Shown: one piece after another, positions 11,301-23,300 of the stretch
Layout of the letters: every line of letters starts with the position of its first letter
How positions within the stretch are numbered: position 1 is the stretch's first letter
DNA from: Bolinopsis microptera
Taxonomy: Eukaryota; Ctenophora; Tentaculata; Lobata; Bolinopsidae
DNA: 60,000 nt
Assembly: GCF_026151205.1 (NCBI RefSeq)
Contig: NC_087074.1
Coordinates: forward strand, 14,161,167 to 14,221,166
Direction: 5' to 3'
Notes under the pieces: generated by a model
Told to the model about the DNA's origin: nothing
What the model saw: only the letters and a program-made list of their open reading frames with translations
Database searches by the model: none
Program-made: the position numbers and the translations under genes

Positions 11301-14300
11301 TCACGCAAGTTTTTGTCGCCGCGCGAGGGTGATTCAATTTTGTCCACTTCGCCATAATTCTCAGAGGATGTAATTTGACGAGTGCGGGACAATTTTGAGC
11401 GCAAGGAATCACTTGAATCGAAGATAACGATTGAGCTGACAATTTCTCCGGTAAAAATTAGACCTTAGATAACTGAATTGGGATGACATCGGAAATAACT
11501 CTGATGCGAGCAGGAATACACTATGTCATACTCATAGCAGTAATACTTAGACGTGAATATTAATATCCGATGGATCAAATTAGTGTATATGTTATCATTA
11601 TTATATATATAAAGTGTGCCTCACTGGGGCACCCTTAAGTAACAGTTCCAGCTCGATAGGCCTCGTAACCGGGATGGATAGAGACAAACGAAATACATCA
11701 TCTCGTCACAAGCAATCAGATCTAAGTTAAACGATAAGGCCAGGACATACTATGAGCATTGAATTAACTGTCAAAATGGTAACCTGAGCCCTAGAGGTGA
11801 TCACATGCTATAAGCCTAACGGAAAAGTATTCTAAAAATATAAATCTAATCGTTAAGTTAAACACATTTGAAAGCGGCTGTCAGATAATATAAACGGTTC
11901 GGGATGATGGCTGTCGAGGTTCGGGCATGACGCGCCCGGCCGCACAATAAGCGGTGACTAGGGAAGTCACAACAAAAAGTCCCCTCTCAGTCTAATCTGA
12001 GCTCTCGATATTTTGGAAGAATTCTGGATTCTAGCTATATACTAGAAATAGGTAAATTAGTCAACGAACATGAGATGAATCATATATTAACTTAAAGATG
12101 AAAACCCGCTAATCAACGTTGACCAAAATTAAATTATGTGGGCTTACAATTGAATCATATAGAGTAACTATTTGATCATTTGACGTAGCCATTTTGTCAA
12201 CGCAGCATTTTGTCAATTTGTCAACTCTAAATATTCGACTGCTGTTAATCTTTTAACTTTAATTATAAACTTATGTTACCACTGAAAATCTGAAATGGCT
12301 CCAGTAGATCTGTAGATGTGGCAGCTAGGTTCTCGTTATATACTGCGATAATCGCAAATTGAGGCGACAATCGCACGATAATCGCATAATGAGGCGATTA
12401 TCGCACAAGGGGGGGCGATAATCGCAAAATGAGGCGATAACCGCGCGATAATCGCAAAATGAGGCGATAATCGCACAAGGAGTCGATTATCGCGCGATAA
12501 TCGCGAGGGAGTGCGATTATCGCTGCAAAAATAAAATCTGCGAAATGGCCAACATTTTCCACTGTGCTACAAGATACAGTAGATGAATCCATAAATTTGG
12601 AACATGGGTACATCGCAGTATTGGCCGTATTTGAGTGCTCGGGAGGCTCAGTTCGGTTTTCTAAGATGGATATAGCCGTAAGCTATGCCTAGGAGCCATC
12701 AAAAGTCGCATAAAATTACCCATGGAATGACCAGAAATGAACGAAAATGAACATTCTTCTCAAAGTGCTCCGAATGGTTTAAAATGGGTCGGAAAGTGTT
12801 AACATTGGACCTAGGACCACTCAAACCAAGTTTGGGAATCACTGCATGTCTAGAACCGATGTTACCTATGTTCCAAAATGTTCCAATTTTGGGACAATAA
12901 TCCTCCTGAGAATCCAGATTTTTGGAACATGGGCACATCGAAGTATTGGCTGTATTTAAGTGCTGGGAAGCCTCAATTCGGTTTTCTAAGATGGATATAG
13001 GTAAAGACTAGGCCTAAGAGCCATCAAAACTCAAATAACATTACCCAGGTTCATGGAATGAACGAAAATGAACAAAAATGAATATTGTCCTAAAAATGCT
13101 CAGAACGGTTTAAAATTGGTCGGAAAGTGTTTATATTGGTCCTGCGACCACTCAAACCAAGTTTGGGAATCACTGCATGTCTAGAACCGATGTGACCTAT
13201 GTTCCAAAATGTTCCAATTTTGGGACAATAATCCTCCTGAGAATCCAGATTTTTGGAACATGGGCACATCGAAGTATTGCCTGTATTTAAGTGCTGGGAA
13301 GCCTCAATTCGGTTTTCTAAGATGGATATAGGTAAAAACTAGGCCTAAGAGCCATCAAAACTCAAATAACATTACCCAGGTTCATGGAATGAACGAAAAT
13401 GAACAAAAATGAATATTGTCCTTAAAATGCTCAGAACGGTTTAAAATTGGTCGGAAAGTGTTTATATTGGTCATAGGACCACCCAAAGCAAGTTTGGGAA
13501 TCACTGCATGTCTAGAACCGATGTTACCAATGTTCCAAAATGTTCCAATTTTGGGACAATAATCCTCCTGAGAATCCAGATTTTTGGAACATGGGCACAT
13601 CGAAGTATTGGCTGTATTTAAGTGCTGGGAAGCATTTATATCAAAATATTGGAGGATTATTAAAACAAAAATATTTGCCCAATAAAATAATTTCTGTTTA
13701 ATTGTACATAATTCTGAATGCAACTTTAAGACCCTGTTGGACGACAATATTGACTCTTTGCCACCATTTTTTAACCATTCTGAGTGCTTGGGTAATAAAA
13801 CCGTTCTGAGCATTTTTAGGACAATATTCATTTTTTGTTCATTTTCGTTCATTCCATGAACCTGGGTAATGTTATTTGAGTTTTGATGGCTCTTAGGCTT
13901 AGTTTTTACCTATATCCATCTTAGAAAACCGAATTGAGGCTTCCCAGCACTTAAATACAGCCAATACTTCGATGTGCCCATGTTCCAAAAATCTGGATTC
14001 TCAGGAGGATTATTGTCCCAAAATTGGAACATTTTGGAACATTGGTAACATCGGTTCTAGACATGCAGTGATTCCCAAACTTGCTTTGGGTGGTCCTAGG
14101 ACCAATATAAACACTTTCCGACCAATTTTAAACCGTTCTGAGCATTTTAAGGACAATATTCATTTTTGTTCATTTTCGTTCATTCCATGAACCTGGGTAA
14201 TGTTATTTGAGTTTTGATGGCTCTTAGGCCTAGTTTTTACCTATATCCATCTTAGAAAACCAAATTGACGCTTCCCAGCACTTAAATACAGCCAATACTT

Positions 14301-17300
14301 CGATGTGCCCATGTTCCAAAAATCTGGATTCTCAGGAGGATTATTGTCCCAAAATTGGAACATTTTGGAACATAGGTAACATCGGTTCTAGACATGCAGT
14401 GATTCCCAAACTTGGTTTGAGTGGTCATAGGACCAATATAAACACTTTCCGACCAATTTTAAACCGTTCTGAGCATTTTTAGGACAATATTCATTTTTGT
14501 TCATTTTCGTTCATTACATGAACCTGTGTAATGTTATTTGAGTTTTGATGGCTCTTAGGCCTAGTTTTTACCTATATCCATCCTAGAAAACCGAATTGAG
14601 GCTTCCCAGCACTTAAATACAGCCAATACTTCGATGTGCCCATGTTCCAAAAATCTGGATTCTCAGGAGGATTATTGTCCCAAAATTGGAACATTTTGGA
14701 ACATAGGTCACATCGGTTCTAGACATGCAGTGATTCCCAAACTTGGTTTGAGTGGTCATAGGACCAATATAAACACTTTTCGACCAATTTTAAACCGTTC
14801 TGAGCATTTTTAGGACAATATTCATTTTTGTTCATTTTCGTTCATTCCATGAACCTGGGTAATGTTATTTGAGTCTTGATGGCTCTTAGGCCTAGTCTTT
14901 ACCTATATCCATCTTAGAAAACCGAATTGAGGCTTCCCAGCACTTAAATACAGCCAATACTTCGATGTGCCCATGTTCCAAAAATCTGGATTCTCAGGAG
15001 GATTATTGTCCCAAAATTGGAACATTTTGGAACATAGGTAACATCGGTTCTAGACATGCAGTGATTCCCAAACTTGGTTTGAGTGGTCATAGGACCAATA
15101 TAAACACTTTCCGACCAATTTTAAACCGTTCTGAGCATTTTTAGGACAATATTCATTTTTGTTCATTTTCGTTCATTCCATGAACCTGGGTAATGTTATT
15201 TGAGTTTTGATGGCTCTTAGGCCTAGTTTTTACCTATATATCCATCATTTACAATTATTTTTGGCACTATTTAGAGCTTATTAGGGCAAATAAATGCATG
15301 GGACACTTTTGGGACAATTTTGGGACATGTTCCAAAAATGTTCCAAAAATGTTCCAAAAATCTGGATTCATCAACTCACAAGATAAACATTTACGGTTCG
15401 GCGTGCGCGCGTACCGGCTTTATCATGGCCACATGTGGGTAGAGTTTCATATCCTCGATTAGCAAACAAGTTTAATGTATCACTTATCAGCACATCAAGT
15501 TATAGAAGACAGCATAACGGAAGGGTTTTCTTGCAGAAAACAGATACCAATTTACCATACACTGATTCTGCAGTCCTGGAAGTCTTATCGCTGACATATT
15601 TTGTATTTGTGATAAGGGACTTCAAAGAATACCCGATAATAATGTAACCACATTTACCACAAAGGCAGAAAAAGGCGGATGTTTTGGGTTTTCTGTGCAT
15701 ACTTTTACACTGTTATTGTTCACAACCAGAGGAATACAATACATGGTTGAATGAAATGTTGTTGTAGCTTACGTATTTAAGTCACATCATTACACAATAC
15801 ACATTACACACCATTGTAATCAAGGGACTTGAATATGCAGCATAATTACTGTATATCATTCACATATCATGAAATATTTGGTGGCTGCTGTTAGTCTATA
15901 TTAACTCAGAATATTCTAGATCTGATGATGTAACCATAACAGTTAACACTTACCCGGATTAATGACACAGATAGCTTTAGGGACACATCTCGACTTTGCC
16001 TCATCGTACGCTCGTTCTAGTTCCTCTGGGTTCAGTGTCCAGTTGTTATGCTCGTCCATGTAATAACTTATCTGTAAAGAGGTCAATATTACGAAGAAGG
16101 AAATTATGATAACTTATTTAGCCCGTTTCTCTTTTAAAGGACACAAAATAGACAGCTTGATCGTAATTTAATTGGAGATAGCTTCCCTTACAACTGAACA
16201 AATTGTTATAGCATTATATTAATGTTCAACCCTAGACCGGATGTAGAATAATTTCTTAAAAAGGAAAGCAAATAAGACCCTTTAGTTTAGAATTGAGTGT
16301 AGATTCCCTGTAACTGTCAGGATTTACATATTCGATTATTATATTATTTACTTATCTATATATAGATTTGAATAATATGTAGGGATTGTTAGTGTAGAAT
16401 TACTCCAAGTAAAGAGCAGTTAAGTTTAATTTCAGCTTATTTAGAGCATTAACTAAGGAGAGATACTCAGAAACGCTACTTCGATTTTTTAAAATAATTA
16501 ATATGCAGTAATGAAATTCATTATTTTCGAATTTACATAAATAAAAATATCAATCACAATAGTAAAAACCACGTCACAGAATGTGATAGAAGATAATAGA
16601 ATGAAAAAGAATAGAATGCAAAAAATTAATACAGCTTGTTAGTAAAATTTGTCGGCAAATAGAGCAAAAATAATGTTCTTCTAATTCTAAAATCATCACG
16701 CAAAGGAAAATAAGTAACGATTAAGAAATTTGATGGTCCCGGTATCTGACAGCTGTTATCGGCGGAAAAGACAAACCATGAAATTAAAACTACATTGTGT
16801 ACGCCTCAGTATATTTAAACAATTTAACCTACAATTTAACCTACTTCCGCTATCTTCTATTAACTTATAAAGCTTTCTCCACCTGAATAGGACGAGGTTG
16901 ATTATCTCTTTCTTCAGCTGCGTCATTACCACCTCCTCCCAGAGAAGAGAAGAGTTTTGATGAAAGTGACAGTATCTTGGAGCGGAGAAATCTTCGGAAA
17001 CTTGGAACTGTCAGACTATAAATATAAAAGTTCGACATCACGTTCAGTAGAGTCAGATAAGAGGCGAGTCTGACGAGTCCTGGAGATTGTTCCTTCTTGA
17101 ACATTCCAGCGACCTTGGACAAGTTGAAGAGTAAAGATGAGAGACAATAAACAGCAGCTGTCAGCACTACAGTTAAAATGCCTTGCCACCTTACAGAACC
17201 ATTCCCCCTTCGCGAAATAGCCCTTGCTTTGAACAAAAGTCTGAGGGTTAGGACCGAGGTTAGGATCACAACTGCCATTGTTACGATGTAGAAAGATCCA

Positions 17301-20300
17301 GCCACCAAGGAGTATGAAGCTATTCCATCACCGGGATTACTCACATTGTACTTTATATCGTAGGTCGAGTAGTCGAATTCAAGGTCATCTGAGTATGCGA
17401 GCAAAGTTCCCAATGAAACAGAAATATTCATTAACCAAAATGCTCCACAAAATAAATGAGCTCGCTTAGCTGTCCAACTTCTCGTCTTTAAAGGATATTT
17501 GACTAACAAATATTTGCTGAACGTCAGAAAACAGACAAGTAGATTGCTAATAGGGTAGGATACCAATGTTATGAATATTTGGCCTTTAGCTACAACATCA
17601 CTCAAGATCCAGTCTTCGGCAACAATAGAAATTACGGTAGGGAAAGCCCACGCAAGGGTTAGAGCTAAATCGCAAACTGCTATTTGTTGAATCAAGGCTA
17701 CAATGAATTTGTTGAGTTTGAAAGCGTCATATCTGAATGAAGATATCAAAATTATGATATCTCCAAATAATGAAGACAGAATAACTATCATCAGATAGAC
17801 TATCCACAGCCATTTTTCTGTTCCATTTTGCATTCCGTAAAGAGTGGCGTTGTTTCGTGGTATCATAGTTTTATAAAGCAGTGGCCAGTGGACCACAGGA
17901 CCAGTGCTGTTGAGTGATAAAAAACACAGAAAGACGAACAAGTAGAAACTAAACTGGTCTAACCTCAGGTAAATTGAAGAAACTTGGAAGATACGTAAAA
18001 CTACTCAAGGAAAGTTTTGCCCCCATTTATATTTGAAATACAGAATAGAATCTACAGGATTGTTATAGTAAGTAGGAATGTGCTACTACGTACAATACTC
18101 ATACTTCATTATAAACATAGGCTGGTAAGCTGATACATACTTTACTAGAAATGAGTAGCGAGAAGCAAGTGAAGTGCCTAGAAACAAGCTACAGCAGGGA
18201 GAGGATTTCTGACGAATACAATGACACATTTCGAGCAAATGTCAGAAGAATATTCTAGATTTACTGAATGAAAAGTTTAACCAACAAGAAAATGAATTTC
18301 CTAATCTAGTGTTAGCACATAATATCATCAGTAAACAACTGACCAGTTCAGCGTTAAACTCAGCAGTACAAGCGGAGTAGAGAGGGTACTGAGGTACAGG
18401 GATCATGAAACCGGGTCTGGACTCGTTATCCATCGTCAAACACAGCTTCATTATGTTCTGAGGACGGGTTTTGTCATAAATCATATGGTATTTAGAGGTT
18501 GCTAGTTTTACTGTATCTTGGTTTTTAGTTTTAATTTTTACCGAGAGTAGGCTTAATAACAGGATATAAAGGTATAGGCTTAATAACAGGATTTAAAGGT
18601 ATAGGCTTAATGACAGGATTTAAAGATTGGACTGCACCCTCACAATATTTCCTCACAACTAATCTTCCTACAGCACTGACCTTGATACAGCTGCTAGCTC
18701 CAGTTCCAACAAAGATATCATCAGGACTGGCTGGGTAACCGTCCCTTTCTGAGATGTACTCTGCCACGTGGTTCCTTACTGTTACTATCCCTGGTGAGTC
18801 TGTGTAGGATCCTGAGGGGGTGTTGTCAATTGTCAAACGCAAGGAAATATTATTTAACGTCCAGGTGGGTTCACGTTTTGTACAATGTGCTACCTTTTAA
18901 AAGTAGGAAGATGGAAATTCTAATTATAAATATTCTTTTATAACTATAGAATATGTTACAGTAGGTAACTACATTTATTCAGGACGTAACAGAAGGAATT
19001 AATTTAATGCAGTTTGAGGAGTCCTCACTCTCCTCACGTCCGAAAATGGCGTTTCTCTTGTCGCTAACATAATTTATGAACCTCAGACGTATTATATAAT
19101 ATTTTTTTTTTTTTTTTTTTTTTTTTAAGAGAGGCTGGGCATAGAAAGCCCACTAGAGGATAGCATTAAGATGCTTTGCCTACCTCTGGGATGAGGGGGG
19201 GTTTATTGGAGACAACAGTGTGAATTGTGGAGGACGGTGGTGGTAATGATCTGAATGGGAATACCGCGCTTTGGTACCAGATGAGTTTATAGATCAGTTA
19301 GGCAAGGCTGCAAATGTGATGTGTTAATGCGCTAAGTTACGCCAGTCTGATCCAGTTCTTCTGGTACTATTAAGCGTTTGGTGCGGTTTGTGAAGTTGAC
19401 GATTGTGGTAATGTGGTGGTTGTCGAATATGTCGTTGACCGAGAGGTAGTAGTCCCGAAAGTATTGACCTCTTAGTTGGGCAATAGCTGGGCACTGTCCA
19501 AGAAAGTGTGAGACAGTTTCCTCTCCGTCACCGCACATAGGACAAGCACTGGTGCTAGATTTGCGGATGGTGTGAAGGTGTTTGTTTAAGCCACAGTGGC
19601 CCGTGATTAGGTGGACTGCGGTTCTATAGTCTTGTCTATTGTTGATGAGTGACGTGTTTATATTATTGATTATTTTGGTGTGCTTTTGGCCAAGTGTTAG
19701 TTTGGTGTGTCTAGGACCATCCGTTAACCAGATATCCTGATTCAGTCTGTGGACTTTGTTGTTGATTTGTCGTTTGATGTAAGATTGAGGGATTGGGCAT
19801 TTCAAAACGTGTTCGCTGGTCGTGCCAAGCTTGGCCAGCTCATCCGCTTTTTCATTTCCCCACAACCCAATATGGGCTGCGATCCATCGGATCTCTAGAG
19901 TGTTGTTCGATCCGAGTGCGTTAAGGGTGTCATAACAGTCTCTAGTAGTTCTGCTCCTCGTTGAAAGCGAGGAAATAGCTTGTATGGAGGAGAGACTATC
20001 AGACCATATAATGATGTGTGAATTGGTGTAGGATGAGAGATACTTGCAGGCTTCAATGATTGCAGTAAGCTCCGTCTGGTAGACAGTGCAATAATCAGGG
20101 AGCTTGAATGATCTCTCTTCCAGGATGGTGTTGTTGTTGTCAGTCGTGATGATGTACCCAGCCCCACTTCCGGAGTCTGATAGAGACCCGTCTGTGTAGC
20201 AGGTGATCGTTTCACTGGTAATGTTGTCGATGGTGTGTTGGAGTGCGGTTCTGTATTCAGTGTTGTTAGTTCCAGGAGTGGTGACGGTGAAGTGCCGTCC

Positions 20301-23300
20301 CAGCATCATGGTTGGTGCTGTGAGGTCTCTTGTGGCTCTAGGTGGTATGTTGAGATCCTCCATGAATTGTTTGTTGATTGTGGTGTGGTTTTTGATAGTT
20401 CCCTTCCTGTGGGCGATAGTTTCAAGAGTGAGGCTGCCGTAGGCTTGAAGCCTTGCTGCTCCCTTCGCTGCTTCGCCCCTCAGGAATAGTATGGTGTCTG
20501 GGGTGTCAGTAAGGTGATTCAATGCGAGGAAGGGTGTACTTGGCATGGCACCAGACATCATTCTCAGTGCCAATGCCTGCACACGTTTGAGCTTCCTCGC
20601 ATTGTAGTCCGTGTCAATTGCCCTGATCCATATACTACAGCAGTAGGACAGAATGGGTCGAATGACCGCTGTGAACATCCATATACAAGTTTTAGGGCTC
20701 ATACCCCATGTGGGGCCGACAGCTCTTCGACATTGCATGAGGGATGCCGTGGCTTTTTTGGTGATGTTGATGATATGTTCATTGTAATTGAGTTTGCTGT
20801 CTAATGTCACACCTAGGAATTTAGCCGACTTCGAGAGACCTATAATGTTGTTGCCAACTTTTATTGGTCTCAAAGTCCACTTAGTATTCCAGGTAAACAT
20901 TACTATCTGAGTCTTGAGTGCGCTGATAGATAGATCCTTGGTTTGGCACCATTTTTCTATCGTATTGATGGTTTTGCATGTGCGGTTCCAGATGATGTCC
21001 AGGTCATTTCCTTCTGCTAGTGAAGCCAGGTCATCTGCGAAGGCTTGCAGGTAACCCGGTATGTCCTTCGCAGTAAAGGAGAGGAGATCGTCGACTACCA
21101 GGTTCCATAGAAAAGGAGAAAGGATGCCTCCCTGTGGGCAGCCTCTCCTGATCTGTACCCTTCTCGACTTATCCTTATGACTTAGATTGATAAAGCGATT
21201 AGTGACCATGTTGATGATCCATTGCGCTGTAGCTAGGTCCACTTTCGTGGCCCTGACTGCATCAGAAATAGCTTTGAACGAGACGTTGTCGAAGGCGCCC
21301 TCTATGTCAAGAAAAACTCCTAGGACATATCCCTTCTTAGCTATTCTGCGCTCAATGGTGTGGGTAACTTTATGAAGAGCCGCTTCTGTTGAGCAGCCCT
21401 TCCTAAAGCCGAATTGACGTTTGTTTATGTCATTTGCTATGTTGAGGTCGTGTTGCATGTGCCACAGAATCACTTTCTCCTGTAATTTTAGCATCACAGG
21501 TGAGAGAGTGATTGTGCGAAAAGACTTAGCCTTGTTGTAGTCGGTTTTGCCGGGTTTGGGGAGGAAGATTCCGATGGAATCCCTCCACAAAGTAGGGATG
21601 TGTTGTGTTTTGTGATTATTTGTCATGATGTTTTGTGTTATATCTTTGATATGGTTCCAGGCTTTCTGGAAGATGATCGGTTTCAGGGTGTCCGGTCCTG
21701 CAGCCTTTAAAGGATCGAAAGACATGAGGGCCTTCTCGATTCTTTCAGGGCTGTAGATTTTGTCTAGTAAGTCTGAGGAGATGGGTATTGGGCCGAGGGG
21801 CGGGACTGGCGGATCAGTAACACTCTCCCTGAAGTGGGTTTGAGTCATGACCTCCAGTGTCTCCTCTGCGTTTTTGGTGAGTTCTCCGTTGGGTTTATAA
21901 ATGGCTTCTAGTTTGTTGTTGGTGTCAGTACAGGTTTTCAGAATCTTGCTCATCCTTCCAGATTCTTTGACCGATTCTGTGTCTCTGCAAAAGTTCCGCC
22001 ACGCATTGCGCTGGGAGTTTGACAGGATCTTGTTGTATTGCTTGTTGCTTTCTCGGAGAGCAAGCCACGAAGCGTCAGTTTTCTTTCTGCGGGCTGTAAT
22101 GAGTTTGCGTCTTATTCCCCTCTGAGCTTCCTCGACTTCTCGAGTTAGCCAGGGAGGTTTGCGGACCGCACTCGAGATGTAAGTTATAGGACATGCCTCC
22201 TCGAAGGCTGTCCTGAGAGCAGAGTTTAAGGTGTTGACCTTTAGGTCGATTTCTTGGGGTGTGATAATGCCGTTACTGTGGAGGTCGTTGTTGTTCTGTA
22301 GAATCTCGTCAAATTTCGCCCAGTCAGTGTGCTTGACTAGTCGTATTTGACGTGGTTCTTTTTTGGGGCCGGATGTTATATCAAACATAATATATCTGTG
22401 GTCTGAGTTAGAGTAAAGATCGCTAACGTGCCAGTTGCTGATCAGCTCCGCCCCCTTTTGGTTAGTTATGGTGAGATCAATAATGGAATTATGACCGCGT
22501 GAGTTGAGAAATGTGGGTGTTGACCCTCTGTTGGAACAGGCGAGCCCTAGTGACGAGAGGAAATCTAGGAGATCCTCCCCCCTACTATTGCACATCCTAT
22601 TACCCCAGAGAGTGTGTTGGGAGTTGGTGTCAGACCCTATGATAAGCGGTATGTTGTTATCAATAGCATACTTGGCTAAAGGTGTTGTCTCGTGGGATGG
22701 AGCAGGGCCATTAATATCCATGTACGAAGCTGCCAGAATTACTTCTGTTGAGCTTAGTTGGATCTTAATGGCTACCTGGTCCGGGGTTGTAAATTGCAGC
22801 AGTTCCCAGCTTTTGACGGCTAGGTTTTTGTGTATTACTACGGCGGCACGTGGCCTAATGTCCCCGGCCTTATAATAATACTCAGTTAGGTCCTTGCTTA
22901 TAGTTGGGATATGGTTCTTGTTGTTTGTGTATGGTTCCGTAGCAAGTATAATAGGATTTTTCCTGCCGTGAGTGTTCACTAGCAGGGTTTTCCAGGCGTT
23001 GTACTTGCGTTTGAGGTTGATTTGGGTAACAGAGTAATGTTCAAAATGAGTTTTACCTGTTTTGGCTGTAGTTTTTGAGGTGGTCTTCTTGCCCCTTCCA
23101 CCTCTGCGTGTCTTATGTCGTTGTATGTTATTGTTGTTTGTGGGGGTGGTATCGGTTGGAATAGTATTGGTGGTGGGGGTGGTGGGGTTTGCATTAGTGT
23201 TGGTGTTGGAGACGTGGAGTTCAGCATCAGCAGTTTCCCTCACCGGACCAGTACTAGGACCTTTTGGTTCGGGCACTGTGTCTGGGGGCCGGCCTGAGGC

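Noticed and set aside
13382-14190. Overlapping ORFs of 156 and 72 residues with the same sequence on opposite strands ([15 protein letters not shown]...)
   Set aside because: They are translations of the 331-bp satellite in its two orientations and recur in several units, so they are not genes.
12345-15236. CRISPR-like array
   Set aside because: Eukaryotic context, 331-bp period, no short repeat/unique spacer pattern and no cas genes.
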